A DNA stretch of 64,000 nt from CADEEN01 sp963840805 (GTDB lineage: Bacteria; Pseudomonadota; Gammaproteobacteria; Burkholderiales; Burkholderiaceae_C). Positions 10,564 through 21,435 of this stretch are shown here, piece after piece; the stretch's first letter is position 1, and every line of letters begins with the position of its first letter. The stretch spans positions 310,001 to 374,000 of the forward strand of contig CAWJAJ010000015.1 of NCBI GenBank assembly GCA_963840805.1, read 5' to 3'. Below the pieces are notes generated by a model. That model did not search any database and was not told the origin of the DNA. It worked only from the letters and a program-made list of their open reading frames with translations. The translations under genes and the position numbers were made by a program.

Positions 10564-11568
10564 TCAGGGTAGCGCTGGTGACGGCGTCAGCACGTCGGCG
10601 GCCAGCCGGTCCACCGGCTCCCAGGCGCCCGCTTCGGCAAACGCCACCGCCGCGTCGACCTCGCGCTCGGCCTCGCCGTCGAGGCGCGCGAAATCGTCCT
10701 CGTTCATCAGCGCCGCGGCCCGGAGCTTGCCGACGAAGTTGTGGATCGGGTCGTGCTGCTTCCAGCGCTCGACCTCGGCCTTGTCGCGGTAGAGCTCGGC
10801 GTCGAACATCGAGTGGGCGCGGAAGCGGTAGGTGTGCAGCTCGAGGAAGAACGGCGCCTGCTGCTCGCGCACGAAGGCCACCGCCTGCTCGGCCGCGTCG
10901 TGCACCGCGAGCACGTTCATGCCGTTGATGTGGCCGGTCGGCAGGCCGTAGCTGGCGGCCTTCTTCGTCAGGTCGATCTGCGACTCGCTGCGCGCCAGCG
11001 CCGTGCCCATCGCATACAGGTTGTTCTCGCAGATGAACAGCACCGGCAGCCGCCACAGCGCGGCCAGGTTCAGCGCCTCGTGGAAGGCGCCTTCGGCCAC
11101 GGCGCCTTCGCCGAAGAAGCACGCGGTGACGCAAGCGGGTCGCGGCGCGAGCTTGTCGGCCAGCGCCAGCCCGACGGCCAGCGGCAGGCCGCCGCCGACG
11201 ATGGCGTTGCCGCCGAAGAAGCGCGTCGCGCGATCGAACAGGTGCATCGAGCCGCCGTGGCCGCGCGAGCAGCCTTCCTGCTTGCCGAACATCTCGGCCA
11301 TGATCGCGTTCATCGACACGCCGCGCAGCAGCGCCTGGCCATGCTCGCGGTAGGTGGCGACGACGTTGTCGTCGGGCCGCAGCGCCGGCATCACACCGGC
11401 GGCCACCGCTTCCTCGCCGATGTAGAGGTGCAGGAAACCGCGGATCTTGCCGTCGCCGTAGAGCTGGGCGCAGCGCTCCTCGAGGCGGCGGATGCGCAGC
11501 ATGTCGCGCAGCCTGGCGAGGCAGAAATCGCGCCCGTAACGCGCCGGATCGATGCCCATGTCACTCAC
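10564..11568 (-). CDS. 2-oxo acid dehydrogenase E1 alpha subunit
   Basis: Thiamine-diphosphate-dependent E1 alpha subunit of 334 residues. The ThDP/Mg motif is GEGAVAEGAFHEALN followed by ICENN, and GHGGSMHLFD is the conserved phosphorylation-loop region of pyruvate/acetoin E1-alpha. The GTG start was chosen because it overlaps the SagB-type stop as GTGA, mirroring the ATGA junctions elsewhere in this operon; an ATG three codons later is the alternative. With E1-beta and E2 it would form the decarboxylating core, and E3 must be supplied from elsewhere. Confidence 0.88.
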   Translation of the reverse strand: MSDMGIDPARYGRDFCLARLRDMLRIRRLEERCAQLYGDGKIRGFLHLYIGEEAVAAGVMPALRPDDNVVATYREHGQALLRGVSMNAIMAEMFGKQEGCSRGHGGSMHLFDRATRFFGGNAIVGGGLPLAVGLALADKLAPRPACVTACFFGEGAVAEGAFHEALNLAALWRLPVLFICENNLYAMGTALARSESQIDLTKKAASYGLPTGHINGMNVLAVHDAAEQAVAFVREQQAPFFLELHTYRFRAHSMFDAELYRDKAEVERWKQHDPIHNFVGKLRAAALMNEDDFARLDGEAEREVDAAVAFAEAGAWEPVDRLAADVLTPSPALP

Positions 11569-12242
11569 GGCCGCTCCTTGGGGTAACCCACCGCCTGCGC
11601 CAGCACGATGCGCTGCGTCGCGGCCAGGCCGAGCGCCTGCGTCAGCCGTTCGCGATGGAACGAGATGAAGGCCACCGTGGCCAACTGCTCGGACGCGCAG
11701 AACAGGTACACGTTCTGCGCGATCGCACCGGCATCGACGCCGGCGTAGAAGCGCCGCGTCGGCTCGTCGTCCCGCGCGCTCATGCGCCGATCGTCGGCCA
11801 CGTACAGCAGCGTCAGCGGCGCCGTGCGTGCCAGGCCCTGGCTGTCCGCGTCGGCGCGCACATCGGCCGTGCCGACGCGCTCGAGCCGGTGCGGCCGCCT
11901 GGCGATGTAGCGAAAACTGCCGTCGGCGGCGATCAGGTAGACATCGATCTCCTGCTGGTCGTGCGCCGACGGCGCGGTGCGCCCGCCCAAGCCGGCACTC
12001 GCCGGCCGGTTGACGCCGAAGGCCGACCACAGCAGGTCGGCCAGCACCTGCGGCGGCAGCGGCTGCGGCGCGAAGCTGCGCGTGCTGTGGCGCTCGGCCA
12101 GCGCCTGCATCAACGGCTTGCCGCCGCTCGCTTGCGGCGGCGGCAGCGCGATCGCCGTCTGCGCCGTTGCCCCGGCAACGACGGCGGCCGCCAGCGCCGC
12201 AATCAGTGCGCGCGGCAACACGTGCCGAAGCCCGAGGGTCAT
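11565..12242 (-). CDS. SagB/ThcOx-type nitroreductase-family oxidoreductase, exported
   Basis: FMN-dependent nitroreductase-fold protein of 225 residues. The N-terminus is a signal peptide (hydrophobic to about residue 28, ending ATAQTA), so the enzyme appears periplasmic, unusual beside cytosolic dehydrogenase subunits. Family markers include ERHSTRSFAPQPLPPQVLAD near the N-terminus and SAHDQQEIDVYLI in the middle. In other genomes SagB homologues oxidise azolines in peptides, but no precursor or YcaO partner is visible here, so only the fold is assigned. It overlaps the flavodoxin (ATGA) and E1-alpha (GTGA). Confidence 0.8.
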   Translation of the reverse strand: MTLGLRHVLPRALIAALAAAVVAGATAQTAIALPPPQASGGKPLMQALAERHSTRSFAPQPLPPQVLADLLWSAFGVNRPASAGLGGRTAPSAHDQQEIDVYLIAADGSFRYIARRPHRLERVGTADVRADADSQGLARTAPLTLLYVADDRRMSARDDEPTRRFYAGVDAGAIAQNVYLFCASEQLATVAFISFHRERLTQALGLAATQRIVLAQAVGYPKERP

Positions 12243-12805
12243 GTCCGCGCCCTCGCCGGCGCGCGCACCGCGCCCCCGCGCGGCCGCGCTTTCTGGCCGC
12301 CGGCCCGGCGCGGCTTGGGCGATGGACCCTGCAGCACCTGCACGAAGGCGTCGAGCGCGCCGTTGGCGCCCGCGTCGACCTCGCGTTCGGTCAGCGCGAG
12401 CGTGGCCTCCGGCTGCTTGCCCGTCAGCGCGGCCATCGTGTCGAACACATGCCACGCGCCCGAGCCGCCCATCGTGCAGAAGAAGGCGACGCGGGCGTGC
12501 CGCAGTGCGGCCCGCAACAGCCAGGTGCGCACCGGACTGGCGAGGCTCCAGAACCAGACCGGCGAGCCGATCACGACCAGCGCGTAGCGCGCGCTGTCGT
12601 GGCGCGGCGCGTCGATCGCCGGTGCCAGCATCAGCAGCGCCTCGAGCGCCGATTGCGCATAACCGAGGGGCCCGTCGCGCGGCTGCACCGCGCCGATGTC
12701 TTCGAAGTCGGCGTGCAGGCGCTCGGCCAGCGCCTGCGCGATGCGCCGTGTGCGGCCGCTGCGCGAGAAGCACACGACCAGTGTCTTGGGGTGGGTGTTC
12801 GGCAT
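12239..12805 (-). CDS. Flavodoxin-like protein
   Basis: Protein of 188 residues with the flavodoxin FMN loop CFSRSGRTRRIAQALAERL near the N-terminus and a second FMN contact region VIGSPVWFWSLASPVR. The last 30 residues are Arg/Pro/Ala-rich and likely disordered. It begins 2 bases after the acyl-CoA synthetase gene and overlaps the SagB-type gene by ATGA. It is the first of two flavodoxin-fold proteins in the operon, both probably electron carriers or quinone reductases of WrbA/flavodoxin type. Confidence 0.8.
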   Translation of the reverse strand: MPNTHPKTLVVCFSRSGRTRRIAQALAERLHADFEDIGAVQPRDGPLGYAQSALEALLMLAPAIDAPRHDSARYALVVIGSPVWFWSLASPVRTWLLRAALRHARVAFFCTMGGSGAWHVFDTMAALTGKQPEATLALTEREVDAGANGALDAFVQVLQGPSPKPRRAGGQKARPRGGAVRAPARART

Positions 12806-12807
12806 CG

Positions 12808-14568
<1,761 letters not shown>

Positions 14569-14600
14569 CGCGAACTCTCGGTGAGCCTGGGGACGACTGC

Positions 14601-14641
14601 AGGATAGGAGCTTGGCGTGGCGGTGCGTTGACGGTGGTCAA
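14601..14641 (-). promoter_or_regulatory. Putative FNR/Anr-activated promoter of the acsA operon
   Basis: TTGACGGTGGTCAA (14628-14641) has the TTGA-N6-TCAA core. On the minus strand TATCCT (14601-14606) is a good -10 hexamer whose centre lies 31 bases from the centre of the box. That is the spacing of promoters in which FNR-type activators bind at -41.5. The implied transcript start is near 14593, about 25 bases before the acsA ATG. A close second example precedes the operon at 5.9 kb. Confidence 0.6.
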
Positions 14642-14670
14642 CGGCACCACCACGGCGCGCTCCGTGCGAC

Positions 14671-14690
14671 GACTTGACGCATCGCAAGTC
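14671..14690. promoter_or_regulatory. Palindrome in the acsA/gspE-like divergent region
   Basis: GACTTGACGCATCGCAAGTC has 6-bp arms GACTTG/CAAGTC and a TTG-N8-CAA core that resembles a degenerate FNR-type site. It lies between the two divergent genes, about 117 bases before the gspE-like ATG. It could be an operator for either side; there is no direct evidence. Confidence 0.3.
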
Positions 14691-14806
14691 GTGCGGCCGG
14701 CGGCACCCGGATTCGGCGTTTTCGTGGAGTCGTTCCACCAGCGGTGCCGCCCCGCGCCGTAGGCTTTGACCGTGGCGCAACGCCGCCCCAGCCCTTGCCG
14801 CAACCG

Positions 14807-16736
14807 ATGATCCCGCCCCTGTCACCCCCCGTCGAAGAGCCGATCGATTTCGCCAAGACCGCGCCCGGCGCGCTGGCCGAGCCCGGCCCCGCCGCGATGC
14901 CGCGCTCGCTCGATGAACTCGGTGCCTTGCTGGATTCGCCGCCGCCGCGGCGCGCGCGCCATCTCGGCGAGGCGTTGATCGAGCGCGGGTTGATCGAGGC
15001 CCCGGCCCTGCAACGTGCGCTGGCCGCGCAGCAGCGTGCGCACCCGCACCGCCTGCTCGGGCAATTGCTGGTCGAGACGGGCGTGTTCTCGCAGGCCCAG
15101 CTCAACCTCGCGCTGGCCGAATGGTTGGGCGTGCACGTCGTCGATCCGCGCCTGCTGACGCCGTCGCCCGAGGCGCTGGACCGCCTGCCGCGCTCCATCG
15201 CCGAACGTGAAGGCGTGCTGCCGCTGCTGGTGCGTGGCGACACGCTGGTGGCCGCGGTGCCCGACCCGTGGGATCACACCCTGTTCGACCAACTGCGCTT
15301 CGTGAGCGAGTTGCGCATCGTGCCGGTGATCGCAGTGGCCGGCACGCTGGCACCGGCGCTCGCCCGCGCCTACAGCGAAGCGGCGGCTGCGACCGGGCAA
15401 CACCAGCGCGCCGCGCGACAGCCATGATCTCGCCGCCGAGCTGGCGGCCAGCGGCACGGCGCCCGCCGAGGCCGACACGGCGATCGTGTCGGAGTCTGAC
15501 AACACGCTGGTGCGTTTGGTCAACCGGCTGATCGGCGAGGCGATCGAGCGCCGCGCGTCGGACATCCACATCCAGACCATCGAGCCGCCGCACCCGGTGC
15601 GCGTGCGCCTGCGCATCGACGGCGGCCTGGTGCATCACCTCGAACTGCCGGCCAGCTACCGCTTCGCGCTCGTCGCCCGGCTGAAGATCATGGCCGACCT
15701 CGACATCTCCGAGCACCGCAAGCCGCAGGACGGCAAGATCGATTTCGCGCGCTTCGGCGGGCCGCACGTCGAGTTGCGCATCGTCACGGTACCCACGCGC
15801 CATGGCCACGAGGACATCGTGCTGCGGCTGCTCAGCGGCCTGAAGCCGATGCCGCTGGACACCATCGGCCTGGCACCGCGCAACCTGGCCGGGCTGCGCA
15901 CGGTGATGAACCGGCCCTACGGCCTGATCCTGATCTGCGGCCCGACGGGCTGCGGCAAGACCACCACGCTGCATTCGGTGATGCGCGAACTCAACACCGA
16001 GGAGCGCAACATCTGGACCGCCGAGGACCCGGTCGAGATCACGCAGGAAGGGTTGCGCCAGGTGCAGGTCAACGCACGCATCGGCTGGACCTTCGCCGCC
16101 GCGATGCGCACCTTTCTGCGCGCCGACCCCGACGTGATCATGATCGGCGAGATGCGCGACGAGGAAACCGCGCGCATCGCGGTCGAGGCCTCGCTGACCG
16201 GCCACCTGGTGATGTCGACGCTGCACACCAACTCGGCCGCGGAAAGCGTGACGCGCCTGCTCGAGATCGGCATCGACCCCTTCACCTTCGCCGACTCGCT
16301 GCTCGGCGTGATGGCGCAACGCCTGGTGCGCCGCCTGTGCACCCACTGCCGGCGCGCCGAGCCGATGAGCGACGAGGCCCTGCAGGGCCTGGCGCGCGAC
16401 TACCTCGGTGGCGGCGTCAGCGCCGACGAGGGCAGTGCCACGCTCGTCGCGCGCTGGCGCCACGCGCATGGCGACGGGCAAGGCCGCCTGCGCGCGTGGC
16501 GCCGGCAGGGCTGCTCACAGTGCGACGGCCAGGGCTACCGCGGCCGTCTCGGCCTGCACGAATTGCTGATCAGCGACGAGCGGCTGCGACTGCTGATCCA
16601 CCGCCGCGCCCCGGCCAGCGAGTTGCTCGCCGCGGCGCTGGCCGGCGGCATGGTGACGCTGCGCCAGGACGGCATCGAGAAGGTGCTGGCCGGGCTGACC
16701 GACCTGCCCGAGGTCATCGCGGCCACCAACGCCTGA
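14807..16736 (+). CDS. GspE/PilB-type secretion ATPase (frame break)
   Basis: Secretion-type AAA ATPase, 642 residues after correction. The N-terminal MshEN/T2SSE_N domain (HLGEALIERGLIEAPALQRAL) precedes the ATPase domain with Walker A GPTGCGKTTT, Asp box EDPVE, Walker B-like DPDVIMIGEMRDEETA and His box LHTNSAAES. A four-cysteine zinc module follows (CTHC and CSQC). The frame changes at 15395-15397, where ACCGGG reads through if one G is removed. The ATG was chosen over an upstream GTG at 14744. No pilin, GspF or other secretion gene is adjacent, so the machine it serves is unknown. Confidence 0.82.
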
Positions 16737-16802
16737 ACGCGGCGGCGCGGCGGCGCGGCGGCGCCGCTGCGCGCGATGCGCACGCACCACGGCCTGCGTC
16801 AA

Positions 16803-16828
16803 TTGGCGCGGCGCCAACCGTTGCGCAA
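16803..16828. other. Tandem short palindromes between gspE-like and cytochrome c genes
   Basis: TTGGCGCGGCGCCAA is a perfect 15-base palindrome about a central base, followed 3 bases later by TTGCGCAA. They lie 66 bases after the ATPase stop and about 135 bases before the cytochrome c start. They could be a terminator stem or a regulator site; nothing decides between these. Confidence 0.3.
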
Positions 16829-16962
16829 CGTCAATGCGCCCGGCAGCGTGGACGCCAGAATTGACTCAGGTGGCTGGGTTGCTCAGCGCCTGTGGTGAGT
16901 TCGCCGCATCGTTGTTGGCCCAGCATTGGAGTGGTTTGTTCGGCAACAACAAGGAGGCGGTT

Positions 16963-17394
16963 ATGAACGGCAAGTTGGCGAGAGTCCTGCTTGCTTGCGC
17001 CCTCGGCCTGCCCGCGGTGGCGCTTGCACAAGAGGGTGCCGATTTCGGCAAGTACGAGTATTACGCCAAGTGCGCGTCTTGCCATGGTGTCTCCGGCAAG
17101 GGCGACGGAACGGTGGCCAAGTACATGACGAAGGCGCCGGCCGATTTGACGACCTATGCCAAGCGCAACGGCGGTGTCTTTCCGACGCAGTTGGCGTGGC
17201 AGGTGATCGATGGCCGCCCGGTCGAGATCGGCGCACACGGCACGCGCGACATGCCGGTTTGGGGCCAGGAATTCCGCAGAGAGACCCTGCGGCCAGCCGA
17301 CCGGCTGGGGCCCGGCGGGCCCGGCCCAGAGTGGCATGTCGCGAGACGGATCTCGGCATTAATCGACTACTTGGCCAGCATCCAGACCAAGTGA
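16963..17394 (+). CDS. Periplasmic c-type cytochrome
   Basis: Mono-haem class I cytochrome c of 143 residues. A signal peptide (residues 1-22, ending ALAQ) is followed by haem attachment in KCASCHG (Cys37, Cys40, His41) and a distal Met in RDMPVWGQEF. The C-terminal helix is RISALIDYLASIQTK. A strong AAGGAGG lies 5 bases before the chosen ATG; longer in-frame starts lack one. The gene stands alone, with a terminator-like hairpin after it, and sits in the block with Hsp20 and the FNR-linked operons. Partner oxidase or reductase unknown. Confidence 0.9.
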   Translation: MNGKLARVLLACALGLPAVALAQEGADFGKYEYYAKCASCHGVSGKGDGTVAKYMTKAPADLTTYAKRNGGVFPTQLAWQVIDGRPVEIGAHGTRDMPVWGQEFRRETLRPADRLGPGGPGPEWHVARRISALIDYLASIQTK

Positions 17395-17447
17395 GGTCGT
17401 GACACGTGCCTGGCGGCACGCATCGGTTCAGCGAAACCGAAACGCAT

Positions 17448-17475
17448 GGGCGGGACGAGAGGATCGTGCCCGCCC
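17448..17475 (+). terminator. Hairpin after the cytochrome c gene
   Basis: GGGCGGGACGA pairs with TCGT-G-CCCGCCC (one bulged G) around a 5-base loop. It lies 53 bases after the stop in the gap between convergent genes. There is no long T-run, so efficiency is uncertain. Confidence 0.5.
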
Positions 17476-17524
17476 GTCTCATTAGGGATGTCCCCGTGCT
17501 GCTGGCTGCCGCAGGCAAATGACT

Positions 17525-17556
17525 GCGGGGCGTGAGCCTCTCGCCTCACGCCCCGC
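17525..17556 (-). terminator. Terminator hairpin after hsp20
   Basis: GCGGGGCGTGAG and CTCACGCCCCGC form a perfect 12-bp stem with an 8-base loop, 45 bases beyond the Hsp20 stop on the minus strand. A short T-rich stretch follows in that direction. With the hairpin at 17448 it insulates two convergent genes. Confidence 0.6.
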
Positions 17557-17601
17557 CAATTGGCACCTTCCGCCCGGCTCGAGCGCCGGGGCTGGGAAGT
17601 G

Positions 17602-18034
17602 TCACTCCACGCGCAACGGTTCGATGTGCGCCGACACCATCTTCGGCAGCGTCAGCGTCAGCACGCCGTCCAGGTACTTCGCGGTGGCCTTCGCCCGGTC
17701 GATCTCGAAGCCGACCGTGAAGACGCGGCTCATGAAGCCATAGCTGCGCTCGCTGCGCAGCCAAGCGGCTTTCCTTCTTCTCTTCCAGATCCTTCTTGAC
17801 CTCGGCGGTGATCATCACCTTCGGGCCGTCGATCTCGACATGAATGTCCTCCTTGCGCACGCCGGGAACCTCGGCCTTCACGACGTAGGCGTTATCGGCC
17901 TCGACGACGTCCATCTTGATCTCGGGCGTTTCGGGTGCCGATTCCCAGCGGAACGGCCGCATGAAGCTGCGGAACGCATCGTCCAATACGAACGGCTCGG
18001 CGGTAAACAGGCTTGGCAAACGGGTGGTGTTCAT
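17602..18034 (-). CDS. Hsp20/alpha-crystallin small heat-shock protein (frame break)
   Basis: Small heat-shock chaperone, 143 residues after correction. The N-terminal arm (SFMRPFRWE) and the alpha-crystallin strands (YVVKAEVPGVRKEDIHVEIDG) read in one frame. After EKKESR the frame changes at about 17761-17764 (GCCAAGCGG on the plus strand), and the rest (LRSERSYGFMSRVFTVGF, then YLDGVLTLTLPKM) continues one base over. Removing one base gives a standard-length protein ending in HIEPLRVE. Most Burkholderiales carry this Hsp20 near stress and low-oxygen genes. It is read as a functional gene with a sequence error. Confidence 0.82.
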
Positions 18035-18407
18035 GGTTCATCCTCTATCAGCAATACACGCAGCCAGGCGCCGCGCGGCCACCACTGTCCGGCCAACCTC
18101 TTGAGCCAGCCATCTCCAGGACGGTGGCATTGACTAAGTTAGTTCGTGGCGGCGGCGCCGTGTTGACGCCGATCAGCAACGCTGCCGACGCTTGTGCCTC
18201 GCTGCCCAGCCGCCGGGACCAATCGACGATGAGCGATTCAACGACGCGGCGGAAAGCGGCGATCGAGCGCGCGCTTCGTGCAGCGACATCCCGATGCGGG
18301 ACCGGGGAACGCATGGTGCAGGATGATGCATCCAGACAGCCGGGTTGACGAAAACGATGCTGGATGGATGAGCCAGTCAGCAATCTCTTGTGCGAGGCAT
18401 CGATCAC
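18035..18407. other. 373-bp gene-free region between hsp20 and the sugar dehydrogenase gene
   Basis: No open frame here has recognisable protein features, and I see no repeat or RNA gene. It must hold the promoters of the two divergent genes. TTGACTAAGTTAG near 18132 is a conspicuous AT-richer patch, but no convincing -10/-35 pair or sigma-32-type site could be fixed by eye. Confidence 0.5.
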
Positions 18408-19724
18408 ATGACGACAACGAGCATGTACGCGGCCCGAGCCGCAAACACCCGCGAAGCCTTGTCGCGGCGCCGGGCTTGCCTTCGACTGATGTCGTTCGTC
18501 GGCCCGTGCGCGATCGCACCGTGGTCGTTGGGACTTGCCGCCGGCAGCGCGAGCGCCGCCACCCCGGCGACAGCGTCCCTTTCCGCACCGCGGGCCGTCA
18601 CGCTGAACAGCACGCTCACCCTGCCCTGGGGCATGGACTTCCTGCCCGACGGCCGCATGCTGGTGACACAGAAGGCCGGCACGATGGTGATCCTGAGCGC
18701 CGATGGCCGATCCGTTCTCGCATCCGTCGATGGCCTGCCTGCCGTGATGGCCGAGGGCATGGGGGGGTTGCTCGACGTCGCCATCGATCCCGGCTTCGCA
18801 CGGGATCCATGGGTCTACTGGGCTTATGCCGAGCCGGGCCGCGGCGCCGAGGCCGGCAAGGCGGCAACCTCGGTCGCGCGCGGCCGACTGGTGGGCAGCA
18901 CGTTGCGCGACGTCGGCGTGCTGTTCCGGCAAGTGCCCAAGGTCGGCGGCGCGTCGCACTTCGGCACCCGGCTGGCCTTTCGCCGCGATGGCACGCTGTT
19001 CATCGCATTGGGCGACCGCAAGCAACTCGACCCGCCAGGCCCCACGCCAGGCGGCGAGAGCCCTTTCAGCCAGTTCGCCAAGGGCCTGAAGCAGGCGTTG
19101 ACGTTCGGCGTGCCGGCGCTCAGCCCGCAGAACCTGGCCAACGATCTGGGCAAGGTGGTACGCATCAACCGTGACGGCACGGTGCCTGCGGACAACCCCA
19201 AGTTCGGCGACGCGGACGCGCGGCCGGAAATCTGGAGCTACGGCCACCGCAACCCGCAAGGCGCGGCGATCCATCCCGACACCGGTGAGTTGTGGATCGT
19301 CGAGCACGGCCCGCAAGGCGGCGACGAACTGAACCGCGTGCTCGCCGGTGGCAACCATGGCTGGCCGCTCCGCAGCTATGGCTGCCCGTACGGTTCACCC
19401 GTCGGCGAAGCCTGCCGCATCGGCGGCGGCACGCATGCCCCGGCCTACGTCGAGCCGGTGAGCTCCTGGGTGCCGATCTCGATCGCGCCGTCGGGCTTGA
19501 TGTTCTACACCGGCGACCGCTTCCCCGAATGGCGGGGCCACGCATTCATCGGTGCGCTCGCCGGCACGGCGCTGTGGCGCATCGCGCTCGCTGGCAACCG
19601 CGAAGTCTCGCGCGAACGGCTGTTCGCCAACCTCGGCGAGCGCATCCGCTGCGTGCGCCAGGGCCCCGATGGCTGGATCTACCTGCTGACGGGCAGCGGC
19701 AAGCTGATCCGCATCGAGCGCTGA
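18408..19724 (+). CDS. PQQ-dependent aldose sugar dehydrogenase-like protein
   Basis: Periplasmic soluble glucose-dehydrogenase-fold protein (YliI/Asd type), 438 residues. It oxidises aldose sugars with PQQ in characterised relatives. A long N-terminal signal region (to about residue 50, ending SASAAT) has a twin-Arg-like SRRRACLRLM. The six-bladed propeller carries family motifs: LPWGMDFLPDGRMLVTQKAG, RRDGTLFIALGDR, SYGHRNPQGAA and VEHGPQGGDELN. The ATG is preceded by GAGG at suitable spacing; a GTG six codons upstream is possible. No PQQ-synthesis gene is nearby. The family is confident, the substrate not. Confidence 0.87.
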   Translation: MTTTSMYAARAANTREALSRRRACLRLMSFVGPCAIAPWSLGLAAGSASAATPATASLSAPRAVTLNSTLTLPWGMDFLPDGRMLVTQKAGTMVILSADGRSVLASVDGLPAVMAEGMGGLLDVAIDPGFARDPWVYWAYAEPGRGAEAGKAATSVARGRLVGSTLRDVGVLFRQVPKVGGASHFGTRLAFRRDGTLFIALGDRKQLDPPGPTPGGESPFSQFAKGLKQALTFGVPALSPQNLANDLGKVVRINRDGTVPADNPKFGDADARPEIWSYGHRNPQGAAIHPDTGELWIVEHGPQGGDELNRVLAGGNHGWPLRSYGCPYGSPVGEACRIGGGTHAPAYVEPVSSWVPISIAPSGLMFYTGDRFPEWRGHAFIGALAGTALWRIALAGNREVSRERLFANLGERIRCVRQGPDGWIYLLTGSGKLIRIER

Positions 19725-19771
19725 CGGCGCCTGCCGACATCGACGCTGAACCAACGGTGTCCGAAGCAGGG

Positions 19772-20458
19772 CTACCGGCCGCCCTGCACGAGCTCGATGC
19801 GCCGCCGCAGCCGCTGCGCCTCGTCGGCCGCCCCGGCCCGCTCGGCACGCAGCGCCTGCACCTGCAGCCAGGCGAGCAGGGGCCGGCGCCAGCCCTGCGC
19901 CGAGGCGGTGTCTGCGGCCAGCTCGATCATCGCCGGGTCGGCCTTGCCGGCGCGGAACAGCAGCGCCGCGGCAATCAGCCGCGACAGCGGATCGTCGATG
20001 CCTTGCAGGCTGCCGGGCGACACCGCACCGCCGGCGATGGCTGCGGCCGCGTCGCGCTGCGCGGGCGGCAGGCGCGCGATGTCGTCGCGCGGCAGCGGGC
20101 GCCCGGCCAGATAGTCCGCATAGACAAGCTCCGCGGCAGCCGCATCGCGCCGCAGCCGCTCGAAGCCCTCGCAGGGCTCGAACGCCAGGCTCGCGGCGTG
20201 AGCCGCACAACGCATCAATTCGGCGCGCGCCAACCAGTCCGGGCGGCCGGTGCGCGCCAGTTCGCTGCGCGCGCGCTCGAACGCCCGCGCCTCGAGGCCG
20301 CGGTCGCCCGACAGCGATGCGCGTACCGCGTCGTCGATCGCCGCCTTGGCGTTGCTCTGCCAGTCGGCAGGGACCGGTCCACTGGCACAACCGGCCAGCA
20401 AGGCGGCGCCGGCCGTGCCGACCCCCCAGCGCCGCAGCCTGCGCGCCAGCGCCGTCAT
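19772..20458 (-). CDS. Lipoprotein of the MCE cluster
   Basis: Lipoprotein of 228 residues with lipobox LLAGC (Cys24). The mature part is almost entirely helical with an Ala/Arg-rich, repeat-like character (SLSGDRGLEARAFERARSEL). Its ATG overlaps the MlaD-like stop (ATGA), so it is the third gene of the MCE operon. Other MCE operons end with an ABC-type transport auxiliary lipoprotein of the PqiC/MlaA-associated kind. This sequence occupies that slot but I do not recognise the family itself. Confidence 0.7.
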   Translation of the reverse strand: MTALARRLRRWGVGTAGAALLAGCASGPVPADWQSNAKAAIDDAVRASLSGDRGLEARAFERARSELARTGRPDWLARAELMRCAAHAASLAFEPCEGFERLRRDAAAAELVYADYLAGRPLPRDDIARLPPAQRDAAAAIAGGAVSPGSLQGIDDPLSRLIAAALLFRAGKADPAMIELAADTASAQGWRRPLLAWLQVQALRAERAGAADEAQRLRRRIELVQGGR

Positions 20459-21417
20459 CGCAGCTTCAGTTCGGTATCGCGCGCGAATGGCCACTTGCGG
20501 TTCACCTCGTCCACCAGTTGTTCGACCTTGCGCACCGTCGCCTCGACCTCGGCACGCAGCGCACCAAGGTCGGTGGTGGCCACCCGGGTGTTCGCCGCCA
20601 CGGCCTGCGCTTCGGCGAGCACCGCGTCGACACCTTTCAGCGTGGCGCGAGCATCGCCCAGCATGGCGTTGAGCTGCAGCACCGTCGCCCGGCTCTCGTG
20701 CACGAGACCGGAGGGCCCCAGTACCTGCGCATCGGCCTTGGCAGCGATGCCGTCCAGGCGCGCCAGCAACCCGTTGATGCGATCCAGCGCCGTGGCCAGC
20801 TTCTGCGCCTCGGCGCCGCTGCCCATCAACACACCCGCGGCGCCGCGCGGCCCGTTGAGCCGCTCGGTGAGCGCTTGCAGGTTGTTCAGGCTTCCGGCCA
20901 GCGCCGAATCGGCCGCGGACAGCCGGGTCAGGTTCTGCAGCAGCTCGCGCGCGTTGGACACGAGCAGCGGCAACTCCGCGCTGGTATCGCCGACCAGCAC
21001 CTTGCGCTGCGCGCCGTCAGGCAGCGGCGGGTCGGTGAGGACGCCGCTGTAGGCCTTCAGGCTGGCGCTGCCCACGACGTTGCGAAGCAGGATGAAGACG
21101 CTGCTCTCGCGCAGCCAATGCGCGTCGCGCAGCGGCACATCGATGACGATGCGCGCCGCGCCATCGGGGGCCAGCTCGATGCGGCGCACGCGGCCGATCG
21201 GAAACCCCGCGAAGCCCAGGTCCATGCCGACGCGAACGCCCTCGGAATCGTCGGCCACCAGCACGAGCCGCTGCGTCGCCTCGAAGCTGCCGCGTGCGTA
21301 CATCAGATAGAGCACCGTGCCGAGCACGAGCGCGACGAACAGGGCCAGCAGCAAGGCGGCCTTGACCTCGAGGTTCGGCACCGGCGCGGGGGGCGCGGCA
21401 GCGGCGTCTTCTTTCAT
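20455..21417 (-). CDS. MlaD-family (MCE domain) lipid-transport protein
   Basis: Periplasmic MCE protein of 320 residues anchored by one N-terminal transmembrane helix (about 20-40). A single MCE domain follows (GSFEATQRLVLVADDSEGVRVGMDL, FAGFPIGRVRRIEL), then a long helical C-terminal segment probably forming a coiled coil. Such proteins form hexameric rings and shuttle lipids between membranes. It lies 18 bases after the MlaE-like permease and overlaps the lipoprotein gene. The matching ATPase is not adjacent. Confidence 0.88.
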   Translation of the reverse strand: MKEDAAAAPPAPVPNLEVKAALLLALFVALVLGTVLYLMYARGSFEATQRLVLVADDSEGVRVGMDLGFAGFPIGRVRRIELAPDGAARIVIDVPLRDAHWLRESSVFILLRNVVGSASLKAYSGVLTDPPLPDGAQRKVLVGDTSAELPLLVSNARELLQNLTRLSAADSALAGSLNNLQALTERLNGPRGAAGVLMGSGAEAQKLATALDRINGLLARLDGIAAKADAQVLGPSGLVHESRATVLQLNAMLGDARATLKGVDAVLAEAQAVAANTRVATTDLGALRAEVEATVRKVEQLVDEVNRKWPFARDTELKLR

Positions 21418-21435
21418 GGCGTGCGCGGCGGCAAC

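Noticed and set aside
12239..12242. SagB plus neighbours as an azoline-peptide (TOMM) biosynthetic cluster
   Set aside because: No YcaO partner, precursor peptide or transporter is present; the gene is only a nitroreductase-fold oxidoreductase.
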